DNA of 64,000 nucleotides from Ascoidea rubescens DSM 1968. Taxonomy: Eukaryota > Ascomycota > Saccharomycetes > Ascoideales > Ascoideaceae. Below are positions 48,863-59,045 of the stretch, piece by piece (the stretch's first letter is position 1; each line of letters begins with the position of its first letter). The translations under genes and the position numbers were made by a program. The notes beneath the pieces were generated by a model, which was not told where the DNA came from, searched no databases, and saw nothing but the letters and a program-made list of their open reading frames with translations. The DNA is taken from positions 51,417-115,416 of the forward strand of contig NW_017962935.1 of the NCBI RefSeq assembly GCF_001661345.1. Direction: 5' to 3'.

Positions 48863-50029
48863 ATGCTCGACGTTCTTCAACTTCCTCCTCACTTGGTCCA
48901 CCAAATGTGGTCTTATTTACCTCTCACCCACCATCTCTTGTTCTGTGCCTCTGGTTCCCATATCATTCGTGGTTCCTCGACTGCATTCCTCTTTCATTCA
49001 ATTCATATCTCCAACACCCACTTGAACCACAGTTCCCATGTGTTATCTCTCGCTCTTGCTGATCTACCCATCTTCCAATCAACAATCTTCAAGTTAAACA
49101 GATCTCTCTTCATATCGGTTAATATAGATCTAAATGACCTTAACAATTTATCCTCCATAAACACTTATTTGATCAGCCTACTCAATAAATTAATCTATTT
49201 CAACAATTTATCAAATTTGTCCTTTAAAATCATTTCAAAACCAAACAAAATCTTTCCAAATACCAATAACATTACCAGCAATACTGACCTTGAAAACTTT
49301 AATAGATTTGTAAACTATTTAAATTGTATCCTTGATTTGTTACTATTATTCAACAAAAATTCTCTCAGATCTTTGTGCTATTTGAATCATTTAAGCAAGA
49401 TTAATCTATATTATATTAATTATAACCATTTTTACTATAACTATCATATTGAGTCTAACTTATTCAACAACCATATTAACAGCCTTACAAATCTTACTTT
49501 CAAATCTCCTTTATTATTAAATGCAGACTTGACTGATAATAAATTTATCAATAAATTTGGCATCGCTTCTATAATTAATCAAAATTCAAATTTGACGTAC
49601 TTGAACCTATCCTATAATAATTTATCTTTTCTCAATTTGTCGAAATTCCCGCCTTTACCCAATCTTTCGCATCTAAATTTATCAAATAACAATATAAATA
49701 TCATATCTATGTCTCTATCTCTACAGATGCCGATATCTATTCAAAACCCTGTGCCATCGTTGAAATATCTTTATATGAATAATAATAAAATTGTTAATAT
49801 CTCCTTTTTATATAATCTCAACTTATCAAATCTCTTTATTTTAAATGTCGCTGATAATTTAATCGCCGATAATGATATTAAAAATCTATCATCGTATTTA
49901 GATCAAATTAATAATTCACATATTCTAGTTGCTTCTAAAAGTCAAAATACTGTTAATGCAAATAATCTTATCAATAACCACATACTATTACTCTTTTCGT
50001 TGATTCTCTTATTATACCTATGCTTATAA
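48863..50029 (+). CDS. Leucine-rich repeat protein with F-box-like start and C-terminal hydrophobic tail
   Basis: 388 residues from the ATG at 48863 (the frame opens earlier with GTG). Residues 1-50 (MLDVLQLPPHLVHQMWSYLP and following) resemble an F-box (LxxLPxxLxxxIxxYLP), suggesting an SCF adaptor, but the match is loose. The middle is Asn/Leu-rich. Residues about 245-365 contain LRR units: SNLTYLNLSYNNLSFLNLSK, PNLSHLNLSNNNINII, PSLKYLYMNNNKIVNI and NLFILNVADNLIADN. The last 15 residues (ILLLFSLILLLYLCL) are hydrophobic, as in tail-anchored or GPI-signal proteins, odd for an F-box protein. It could be a membrane-tethered ubiquitin-ligase adaptor. Not assigned to a named gene. It converges on TOF1. 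Confidence 0.75.
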   Translation: MLDVLQLPPHLVHQMWSYLPLTHHLLFCASGSHIIRGSSTAFLFHSIHISNTHLNHSSHVLSLALADLPIFQSTIFKLNRSLFISVNIDLNDLNNLSSINTYLISLLNKLIYFNNLSNLSFKIISKPNKIFPNTNNITSNTDLENFNRFVNYLNCILDLLLLFNKNSLRSLCYLNHLSKINLYYINYNHFYYNYHIESNLFNNHINSLTNLTFKSPLLLNADLTDNKFINKFGIASIINQNSNLTYLNLSYNNLSFLNLSKFPPLPNLSHLNLSNNNINIISMSLSLQMPISIQNPVPSLKYLYMNNNKIVNISFLYNLNLSNLFILNVADNLIADNDIKNLSSYLDQINNSHILVASKSQNTVNANNLINNHILLLFSLILLLYLCL

Positions 50030-50048
50030 ATTTCTGTTCATATTCATA

Positions 50049-50200
50049 TTAATTTTCGCCTTCTTCATCACTGTCTTCAATAACTCGCCTACCTCTTCTT
50101 TTAACTTTCTTATTTGAATCTTCTTCAAAACTTTCATTAATCATTACCTCTTTAATTGCTCCGGTTTTTATATTTTGTTCGATTTTCTTTATTTTCTTTA
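50049..50200 (-). pseudogene. Out-of-frame continuation of the TOF1 C-terminus
   Basis: Directly after the TOF1 stop, the next frame reads IEQNIKTGAIKEVMINESFE then EDSNKKVKRRGRRVIEDSDE and EGEN-stop at 50049. This basic then acidic ending (KRRGRRVIEDSDEE) is typical of a nuclear replication protein, while the in-frame TOF1 ending NRTKYKNRSN is not. The switch of frame lies in a simple repeat of aaagaaaat (50165-50215), a likely place for a sequencing error or a real indel. Confidence 0.6.
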
Positions 50201-53200
50201 TTTTCTTTACTTATTTCTTTAATTTCTTTCTCTTTCTCTTCTTCTGGTTCAATAAATGTTTCTGCTTCTCCTGATTTTTCTTTGTTTATTGTATTAGCAA
50301 ATAAAATACCATTTTGTCTTCTTATTTCTCTTTCCATTGCAAAAAATTCTTCCTCTTTATCTAAATCCCCGTCTGAATCTTCAATAAATTCTAATGATTT
50401 AAAATGACTTTTAATATCTTTTTTATTATCTTTTATTATCTTTTTTCTCTTTCTTCTTGCTATATTATTATTTTTTTCATTATTCATCTTTCTTCTCTTT
50501 TTATCACTTCTATTCATTCTTTCTAATGCCTCATAATCAGAATCCCCTTCTTCACTTTTATCACTAACAATAAAATCTTTATCGGCAGAATATTGATCAT
50601 AAAGTTCTTTATCAATTTCAGAATTGTCATTTTTATTGTATCGATTTATTTTCTTGAAAATGGCTTTTAAATCAATTTTCTCTTCATTTGCGTATTCTTC
50701 ATTGTAATATTTCTTCACTAAGTAATAACTTTCCTTAAAAATCATTTTATCAACTATTAATTCAAAATATTTTTTATTTTGTTCACCATCATCATCATTA
50801 TTAAAGCCTAAAATCTTTTTATCATTAATTCGAATCCCAATGATTTCAATTAATAGTCTTAAATAGGCATTTTTAATCAAATTTTTTGTAATAGTATTAC
50901 TCTCTTCCACAATTGGAAACTCTTTTTCAAATTTATCATCATTTATAACGTCCAACTGTCTAATCAACCAAACAGTTACTCCATCACTTTTCAACCTTTC
51001 CCTTTCTTTTAAAAGCTTTATTAATATTTCAAGTTTGTTATCTTTAGTCATTTTGCTATCAATAAATTCAATCGGTTTCACAATTTTTTTCGAAAAAACA
51101 TCCCTGTTTGTATTGCTTATTTTTACTAATGATTCAGGATAATAAATACTTGAAACTTTATTAATATTCGAAAATAATAATTCAACATAAAGCGAGGGAC
51201 TTTGTTTTAAATTTTTAATCAATTCTTTCATATAATACTGGAAAAATAACTTGAATTTATTTTTAACTTCAATCTGTACATTTAACTCATTTATTTGATT
51301 AAAAAACTCATAGAATTCATGTATTAAATCTAAGCGAAATAGTAGTCTTTTATAATACAATTCATTATTACTGATCTTAAAAAATATTATTGAAAAAAAT
51401 TTCTCAATTATAATCAATTGCTCACTGTTTAAGATTTCAAACCTTGAAAAGTATTTGATAAATAATCCCACAATTTTTTCATTTATAATTTTGTTAATAA
51501 AGTCGTTAAAATCTAATGAATATACCGTAAAATTCTGCTTTTTGTCACTATTATTAATCTCTTCATTATCAAACTCATCATCATCAATGATTTTCGATCT
51601 CTTTTTTTTAAGTTTTTTTAAATAAATTGGGTTTTTTTCAAATAATAATAACAAATTAACAATGATTTGACATGTTATTGATATAAAAGAAAAAGACTTT
51701 GTACTAGCGATTTTTAAAACCTCATAAAATTTTTCATGAAATTGACAATTATCAATGATTTTTGTGAAATAAAAGAACGATCTTTCATTTTTATTAGAAT
51801 CGGTAGTTTTATTGAGTAAATCCATTTTTTGAATCAAAACTAATATCCCATTGAATGTTATTAATGATGAATAAATTGAATTTATATTTCTTTTATCAAT
51901 ATTAGATTGAAGAATATTTATTAGTGTTTTAAGATTTTGATCACTTAAATAATTTGCAATATATCCAAATTGATTAGCTTCTAAATCAACATCCTCATTA
52001 TTGTCATCATTGTGATTGTTATTATTTTTATCAAGCCATTGTCTGTGGGTTTCAAATTCTAAAAACCACGAGCATGTTAAATTATACTGTATTTTAATAA
52101 AATTGAGTGCTGGATCATTATTATTATTATAAGAATTTGTTGAAGTGATTTCCTGAATGTAAGGTAAGACTGATGAAATAAAGCTATTTAGTGAATTTTC
52201 AACAAAGCTTGAGACAAAATTCTTGAAAACGGCTTTTCCCTTTTTTGTCAAGTTATTCGATATATTATTGCCCTTATTATTTAGCATCTCATTAAAATTT
52301 TCCTGATTATTATTAATGATTGAGCCATCATTTGAATTGTCGTTTTCATTTTTATTGATAGAATTTTTCAAGTAGTTATTTTTTGAAGTTTTCTTGCTTA
52401 AACTAAAGGAATCGAGTAAATTTTTATTCCTCAACAAAAAACTTTGCCCAAATACAGTTAAGTTAGAGTTATTGGATCTAATTTGTAATTGAGAGCCAAA
52501 TTTTGAATGTCTTGAAGAAGAATTTTTCTTAATATTATTAACTAAAAAATTTTCTCTATTTAATAAACCAAGCAAATTAGTATTAATATTTATATCACCA
52601 TGATTAGCTTCGCTATTATCAATTGAATTATTATTGTTGTTATTATCATTATTATTATTAAAATCAAACAAATATTTGGGATCAATATCTTTTGTTAAAT
52701 AATAAATAATTTCTAAGGAATTTAGTATGATATTTTTATTTGCAAGATCAAATTTCAAAGAGTTGAAAATTAATAACAAAAAATCGAAAATTTTATTTTG
52801 ATGAAATGTTAGAATCAAGTGATTTAGGGAAATATCATTATTGTTATCGGTATCAAGCTTATTGTTATTTAACTTATTACTAATTGAGATTGGATTAATA
52901 ATTAGCAAATTTCGAATTAGTAAAATTGACAAATTCAATACTTGGTAATCTTTTAAAGATCTTTTGTATTTTTGAGTTGAGATTATGGGTAATGAAATTT
53001 TCAAAATGGATTTAAGAATGGAGTTACTTTGATCAGCAGTATTATTGTTAAATTGGTTTCCATTTTGATGTTCATTGATTTTGTCGTTGAAAGATAAGAT
53101 TAAGCTTTTATAGGACACTAATATCCTTTTTAGAGTGAAATAGTTTTTCACATTATTTATACTAGCTAAATTTATTGGCCAGGTTAAATTTACTAGAATT

Positions 53201-53688
53201 TCCAAAGATATTATAGCGATTTTATCATTAATCTTTTGGCCTATTTTATGAGAATCTGGGTCATTAAGCTGATTATTAAATTGGTTCAAAATATTTAATA
53301 TTCCATTTTGAACTAAACCATGATTGTGACAAGAAATTGGAACAATGGAATCATTTGAATAATCATTGTCGAATCTTATCCACTTTTTAATGTCCTTTAG
53401 AACAATGAAACAATTGGAACCGATTTTGTAGTATTGGTTAATATGATTATCGTATTGAGTAACTTGAGCATCCTGATTTGCTAAATAGTAATCAAATCCT
53501 CCTAGAGCATTGATTAAATTTAGTATATGAATATCAATAATTTTGAATCGTTGATCATAAGATAACTGATTTTTTGAAGATTTTTCATTATTGGCGTTGC
53601 TATGCTCATAACCCTCATCATATTCAATAAAATCACCACGATCTTCTAGGTCAGAAACATTTTGATATCCGAAATCATCGTCCATCAT
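50152..53688 (-). CDS. TOF1: Replication fork protection protein Tof1 (Timeless family)
   Basis: 1178 residues from the ATG at 53688 (the frame opens with GTG). It pairs with Csm3 and travels with the replisome, promoting fork pausing, checkpoint signalling and cohesion. The N-terminal Timeless domain includes RFKIIDIHILNLINALGGFD, KDIKKWIRFDND, ILNILNQFNNQLNDPDSHKI, LISLEILVNLTWPI and DYQVLNLSILLIRNLL. The Timeless C-terminal-like part has ERERLKSDGVTVWLIRQLDV and FKSLEFIEDSDGDLDKEEEF with EFFAMEREIRRQNG. Long Asn/Asp-rich inserts lie between. The length compares with 1238 in S. cerevisiae. It ends in a low-complexity KENKENKENR run, apparently frameshifted (see the separate entry for 50049-50200). 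Upstream SCB/MCB-like sites suggest G1/S expression. Confidence 0.92.
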   Translation of the reverse strand: MMDDDFGYQNVSDLEDRGDFIEYDEGYEHSNANNEKSSKNQLSYDQRFKIIDIHILNLINALGGFDYYLANQDAQVTQYDNHINQYYKIGSNCFIVLKDIKKWIRFDNDYSNDSIVPISCHNHGLVQNGILNILNQFNNQLNDPDSHKIGQKINDKIAIISLEILVNLTWPINLASINNVKNYFTLKRILVSYKSLILSFNDKINEHQNGNQFNNNTADQSNSILKSILKISLPIISTQKYKRSLKDYQVLNLSILLIRNLLIINPISISNKLNNNKLDTDNNNDISLNHLILTFHQNKIFDFLLLIFNSLKFDLANKNIILNSLEIIYYLTKDIDPKYLFDFNNNNDNNNNNNSIDNSEANHGDININTNLLGLLNRENFLVNNIKKNSSSRHSKFGSQLQIRSNNSNLTVFGQSFLLRNKNLLDSFSLSKKTSKNNYLKNSINKNENDNSNDGSIINNNQENFNEMLNNKGNNISNNLTKKGKAVFKNFVSSFVENSLNSFISSVLPYIQEITSTNSYNNNNDPALNFIKIQYNLTCSWFLEFETHRQWLDKNNNNHNDDNNEDVDLEANQFGYIANYLSDQNLKTLINILQSNIDKRNINSIYSSLITFNGILVLIQKMDLLNKTTDSNKNERSFFYFTKIIDNCQFHEKFYEVLKIASTKSFSFISITCQIIVNLLLLFEKNPIYLKKLKKKRSKIIDDDEFDNEEINNSDKKQNFTVYSLDFNDFINKIINEKIVGLFIKYFSRFEILNSEQLIIIEKFFSIIFFKISNNELYYKRLLFRLDLIHEFYEFFNQINELNVQIEVKNKFKLFFQYYMKELIKNLKQSPSLYVELLFSNINKVSSIYYPESLVKISNTNRDVFSKKIVKPIEFIDSKMTKDNKLEILIKLLKERERLKSDGVTVWLIRQLDVINDDKFEKEFPIVEESNTITKNLIKNAYLRLLIEIIGIRINDKKILGFNNDDDGEQNKKYFELIVDKMIFKESYYLVKKYYNEEYANEEKIDLKAIFKKINRYNKNDNSEIDKELYDQYSADKDFIVSDKSEEGDSDYEALERMNRSDKKRRKMNNEKNNNIARRKRKKIIKDNKKDIKSHFKSLEFIEDSDGDLDKEEEFFAMEREIRRQNGILFANTINKEKSGEAETFIEPEEEKEKEIKEISKENKENKENRTKYKNRSN

Positions 53689-54139
53689 GTTAATCACTCC
53701 AATTGATATGGAATTGAAACTGATGTTGTGTTTTCAAATTGCAGATGAGATTAATTTTCGTGAGCGACACGAAAATGACGGCAAACTAACAACTCGCGCA
53801 AACTATTAAAGCGCGTAAGCTGTTATTATGCCAAATGCTCACGTGCTACTAAGCTATAAATAGACTGATTTTTATTGTTAAGGTGTCATAGATTAGTCCA
53901 TTTGTAGAGCACCATACCGATGGTTTCCTAGCACTCAAATGTGCATCATGCAAGTATACGTGCAATAGCGCAGACACAAAGTCTAACTAAGCACAGGTTA
54001 TGAGCACCGTCCTTTCTTTCAGCAATTGCATTATTGCTTTATTTTTAGCTCCTTCAAATTCTTCAACTTCACCAAACATCAGAAAGGGTCAAAACATCCA
54101 AAAGAAAGCCCATGTTTGAAAGTTTCAATTCCTGGAAAT
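53689..54139. promoter_or_regulatory. TOF1 promoter
   Basis: 451 bases between the TOF1 start and the 3' end of the Rho gene. It contains the paired SCB sites at 53754-53776 and the MCB-like core near 53812. Otherwise nothing recognised. Confidence 0.5.
53754..53776. promoter_or_regulatory. Inverted pair of SCB (CACGAAA) sites
   Basis: ATTTTCGTG, five-base spacer, CACGAAAAT: a perfect 9-bp inverted repeat made of two SBF (Swi4/Swi6) binding cores, 66 bases upstream of the TOF1 ATG. ACGCG (MCB core, minus strand) follows at 53812-53816. Confidence 0.65.
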
Positions 54140-54844
54140 CTACAATATCACACATCGCAGTTTTTTTCCAGCGTTCCAAATTTTGCTTTTTTTGTAGTTT
54201 TCGTTATTTTGATCGTAAATATTATAATTACCATAATAATCACCATTATTATTATTATAGCCATTGCTATCATAGTTATTCTTATTATAGTTACTATTGT
54301 CTGGGATATCGATTTTCAATGCAAGCTGAATAGCATTTTTGAATACCCTCTGAACCCCTTCACCAGTTTTTGCTGAACACTCAGAAAACCCATCAGTTCT
54401 GATTCTTTTTGCTAAAGCTTTTCCTTGCGCAGTTGAAATTATGTTGGAAAACCTGGTACTTTTTAAATCAATTTTGCATCCAACTAATAGGATTGGAACA
54501 TTTTGGACATTCATTCTAATTTCATCAATCCAATGTTCCATAACATTTTTAAAGGAAACTGGATCGTCAACTGAATAACACAATAAGATAACATCACTAT
54601 CTGGGTATGCTAGATGTCTCAACCGATCAAAACCCTCCTGCCCTGCTGTATCCCACAAATTTAAGATGGCTTCATATGTTCTATTATTTCTTTCAACTGT
54701 CACCGGCACTGATGTTTCTTCAAAAGCTGTTGGTTCATAACTTGTCAAAAATTGGTTATAAACAAAAGTACCCAAAAGACTTGTTTTCCCACAACTACCA
54801 TCCCCAACAATTAGTAATTTTTTTTCAATCTGGGTTTCAGACAT
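54140..54844 (-). CDS. Rho-family GTPase with CVIL box
   Basis: 234 residues from the ATG at 54844. P-loop VGDGSCGKTSLL; switch I YEPTAFEETS keeps Thr and FE but not the full FENY; G3 NLWDTAGQEGFDRLRHLAYP; G4 LLVGCKIDLKS; G5 ECSAKTGEGV. It ends KLRCVIL, a CaaX box with terminal Leu, favouring geranylgeranylation. The region between the G domain and the CaaX is long (about 45 residues), rich in Asn and Tyr. Rho proteins direct actin and wall growth at the plasma membrane. It does not clearly match Rho1, Rho2, Rho3 or Rho4, so no symbol is given. Confidence 0.92.
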   Translation of the reverse strand: MSETQIEKKLLIVGDGSCGKTSLLGTFVYNQFLTSYEPTAFEETSVPVTVERNNRTYEAILNLWDTAGQEGFDRLRHLAYPDSDVILLCYSVDDPVSFKNVMEHWIDEIRMNVQNVPILLVGCKIDLKSTRFSNIISTAQGKALAKRIRTDGFSECSAKTGEGVQRVFKNAIQLALKIDIPDNSNYNKNNYDSNGYNNNNGDYYGNYNIYDQNNENYKKSKIWNAGKKLRCVIL

Positions 54845-55457
54845 TGTTGATACCAATACAAAAATAGTTTAGAAATAAAAATATCAATTACTCTAAATAT
54901 ATCGGATAATTTTCCATCTATATGTGTTGAAGATACCTATGATAAGCTAAAGTCTTTATAGTCCTTTAAATTGTCCTTTTTTGCTAAGTCGTGCTACATC
55001 TTTTTGGATTCTCACAAAAAAAACAACCCCTTATCGGTGGTCTCAGCTTTCTTGATGCCGGAATCTCTACCCAATTTTTGTTTAAGCATAGTAACTCTAA
55101 TAAATCTCAATTGATGGACTAAACATTAGCTTTGTGGTTTTCATTTTATGGGAGATCCTCCTTGCTTATGTTTTTTTTTGATTGATTCTTGATCAATCAA
55201 TCAAATTGGAAGATTAAAAATTCTGTTTTAAATTTGAACAAGATATCTATTTAAAGTTCTAACTACAGAATTCTAACTACAAATTAAATAAGATTAATTA
55301 ATAAATAAAGGAACGCAAAAACCCTCCATATATATTTAGGATAAATAAAAATTCAGTTAAAAAAATATCGAAAAGGTAGAAAAAAATGAGCAAATCATAA
55401 TATTATTGGGAACATCAAAAGATCTACTCTTAATATTGATGAGTGGTCCCTAAAACT
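54845..55457. other. Rho gene upstream / subtilase downstream region
   Basis: 613 bases, AT-rich. A small 9-bp hairpin (ttgattgat..atcaatcaa) lies at 55178-55200. No gene seen. Confidence 0.45.
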
Positions 55458-58400
55458 TTAGGTTTCAAAGGCTGTCAGTATTGAAGAACTTGAAGAAGTA
55501 GTTATTATAGTTGATGAAAAGCTAGAATATGTTATTGAACTGAAAGAGGAACCGGTAAATGAACTAGAAGAGGAGATGAAAGGTGAACCAAAAGATGTGA
55601 TTGAACTGAAGGATGAAGTAGATGAACTGAAACTGGAAGAGGATCGGGAAGATGGACTGGATGATGAACTGACGGAACTACTAGAAATGATTGGCAAATA
55701 ACTTGAGGATAACTTAGATAATGAAATAAAAGAACTTGATGATATAATAATTAAATTATCTTCAGTACTCAGTGAGGAGCTGGATATGAAGTTAGAAAAT
55801 GAGCTAGGTAAAGTTTTGGAGTTTCTACTAGATAATGAACTTGATAATGAACTTGATAATGAACTTGATAATGAACTTGATAATGAACTTGATAATGAAC
55901 TTGATAATGAACTTAGTGAATAAAATGCACCTTCTAAAATAGAGGATGTGGTTGGTACAACATTTATAAAAGATACCAAAGAAGGGGATAGAGGAGGAAT
56001 AATGGATGAAAAAATTGATGAGGATTTTCCATTCAAAGGCATCGAAGTCGTTTTTGAAGCGAGCAACTGAGAAACAACCAGGGTACTTTTTGAGGAAACA
56101 TTTGATGATTCCAAAACTAATTGCGGTGTTTGATCAGTGATTTCTTGAATATAAGTGTTCTCAGAAGATTCAAATCGTGAATCAATTGGAGTTTCAGTAA
56201 CAATGCTTGCATCAATGTTTGTTTTTGTAGTTGTTTCTGGTTTGGAGTTGTCAAACACATTGATCACAGAACCAGCACACATCGACAATTCCCAGTCATC
56301 ATAATTATTTTCGTCACCAAATGGTCGCAATGAACGAATTAAAATCTTGTACTTTCCTTTTGGAAATGGTTGCCCATCACCAAGACCACTAACTTCACCA
56401 TATACAAAGTCGTTGAATCTGCTAGGACTGTTCTGCGATAAAACNGAAAACTGATCGTTTCCATTCCATAGTTCGATGGGCCCTACCCACTTGGCATTGT
56501 TTTCTGGTGGATAGCTGAAATCTGAAAGCTCGTAATCATACGTCACTAAGTCAAATGCAAATGTTGGAGAGCCAAATCCAATTCTGTAGTATATCGAGAA
56601 TGTGTCGTAGCTTTGCACATCGTAAATACGACTGGTATCAGCCAAATCAACAAGTTCCCCATTTTCATTAGCAATGCAATATGCTTCCACACCCAACCAG
56701 TCCCTGGTAGACAACTCAACCCCCATATAGGGCACTTTCAAAATCTCGCCATTGGAGCCAGTGACTACAATCTTTCCTGAGAACAAATACCCATCTGTGA
56801 TGTTTGACACTGGAGCTGTGATGTCGACTGTCACATTCGCTGACTCGCCGGGCTGCAAAGTGAACGAGCTCAATGAGTACTTGATGTGGGCCTCGCTGGT
56901 GTCGTACTCTGGATAGTACACCTGTGGAAACCCATCCTCCTTGTTTCTGGCCTTGATTGTAGCAGCGCCTTCGTGTGACAAAACATACATCACGTCTTCG
57001 CATCCACCATTGTACACTGTCACCAAGTGCTCAGACACCCTGTTGTCTGTATCATTAAGAACTAGTAGCGGGTTGGATGTGATTGTCGACGAGTAGTCAA
57101 CAAAGCTCAAGGCATTTACCAACCCAGCCCCTTGCTGATTCAAAGGAGCAGCCAACTTCTCTTCAGACTTGCCAACCTCGTTGTACAACGACAATGTCGA
57201 CGCAGTGGCAACAAGCTTGTTCCTGATTTCCTCTGGAGTGGCATATGGAAACACACTCTTGTAGAGTGCAATCACACCAGCAATATATGGAGCAGATAGA
57301 GACGTACCATTCATGGACCTGGTTTGGTTCAACCCCTGCCCAAATATGTCTGCACCAGGAGCTGAGATAACTGGATAAAAATCATTTGTGAACGTTGGAC
57401 CCCACGACGAAAACGCACTTATTTTCCCAGCACCTAGCGACTCAAGAGGATAGGGACTCATCTCGTCGGCAGCTGAGATCTCCAAGGTAACAAAATTGCC
57501 CAATAATAACTCCTTTTCTACCCACGAAGACACCACTTTCTTGACTGTGGCAAGATTCAATGTATCTGGTGCGAGTGCAGACACCAAGTTAGATGAGTAG
57601 TTGTCTGTGAAATTGTAATTCTCGGCATCTGCAGTGTACATCAATATATTTCTGTATTTAAAGTCACCAGCACTTTCTAAACTGTGCTGCGAGCAGTTGT
57701 TATCGTTTGCCTTTGCTAAAAGAATGCTGTTTGATTGGTAGTTTCTCTTTTGAAACAGATTTCTCTTGACACCATCGCTGCCTGATGCTAGCTGGCAGAT
57801 GTCGTGTTCCGAAATATGAACAGGAAACGACCCTGTAAAATTCCATTGAGTATCGTTGCCAGTGAAGTATGTGATGTCCAAAGTGCTTCCCGAGCTTGAA
57901 ACCAATTTTGCAGGCCAGCTTATGCCCTGGAGACTAGACACTGATCCAACTGATATGATATCTTTATTTGATGCAAAAGCTGTTGGATAGAAGAGCCCTA
58001 GCTCACCGCCATTTCCGCCAGATAGAATAATGGGGATTTTCTGCGCAATGTTGGATGCTAATACCGAAATTGGGTTGCTTGACGAATCATCGTATGAGCC
58101 TAAAGATAATGAGATTATATCGGGCTCGTCAATGGCTGCATCTGTCAAGGCTCTCATGATTGTGTCTGTGTCAGCAGTGTTGTTGCAATCGGATACTTTG
58201 TAGACTCTTAGTTTTGCATTGGGAGCTACACCGACAAAGTCTTTTGTTTGGCCAGCAATGACACTGGATATAAATGTTCCATGGCCTTCACAATCGATTG
58301 GGTCATTTGGATCAAGAGCGCCTTCAACGTAGTTACGACCAAATTCCACTTTGAAGCCTGGGCCGATCCCACCACCAAGAGAAGGCAAGTTGTAGTTGAT

Positions 58401-58543
58401 ACCAGTGTCGATGATGGCGATGGTGATATTCTGACCAGTGATGCCACGTTGGTGAAGTACATCTACACCAGTTAGCTTGTGGGGATTGTAGTTTTTGAGA
58501 TATGATGAATAGTCGCCTTCGTTATCGTCGTAGTATGAGTTAT

Positions 58544-58603
<60 letters not shown>

Positions 58604-59045
58604 ATAAACATGTATTAAAAGTCGCAAAGGAATGGGTTCCAATATTCCAAAAGCTTTTAATCAATTTTGAGTTTTTTAAAAGCCCATAAGCCTTTTGTTG
58701 GCTACTTTGATCAATTTTAAGTGATGCACCTTTCCAAAAAGAGGAAGATAAATCGTTATATTGAGAAAGAGAAACCCCTGCATTTGACAAGTATTCGGTA
58801 AGCTCATTAAGTAAATCATCTCTTTTGGAAAATGTTTTTTGAGAGGAAGATGACCAATTCAAAATAAGTCTTCCGGCTTGGACTGATGATTTGAATGATT
58901 TAGCATTTTTGACAGAGATAGAATCTGATTGATAATATGATGATCTGCTTGCTGATCTGCTTGGTGACCTTGCTGCTTCAGAAAGCCATGAATATATGAA
59001 AAAGAAGGTGAAAGAAAAGTGGAAGAAGTTGCATTTAATAACCAT
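55458..59045 (-). CDS. Secreted subtilisin-like serine protease with Ser-rich tail
   Basis: 1195 residues. Signal peptide about 1-24 (CNFFHFSFTFFFIYSWLSEA). Propeptide about 25-148, followed by 19 Asp (149-167), then the S8 domain with the full triad: Asp213 in IAIIDTG, His255 in CEGHGTFISSVIAGQ, Ser582 in MNGTSLSAPYIAGVIALYK. A PA-type insertion lies between His and Ser. The region about 700-960 is beta-rich (Fn3-like, TLQPGESANVTVDITAPVSN), as in C5a-peptidase/minor-type fungal subtilases. One base is unresolved (56444, giving one unknown residue). From about 965 the protein is Ser/Thr-rich with tandem SSLS units and no hydrophobic GPI tail. Probably extracellular or wall-associated protein degradation. 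The catalytic half is GC-richer than the rest of the gene. Confidence 0.93.
55840..55918. repeat. Coding 12-mer tandem repeat
   Basis: About six copies of aatgaacttgat encoding SSLS units in the tail of the subtilase. Confidence 0.9.
58548..58602. repeat. Coding (atc)n repeat, poly-Asp
   Basis: About 18 trinucleotides encoding the Asp run between propeptide and catalytic domain of the subtilase. Confidence 0.95.
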
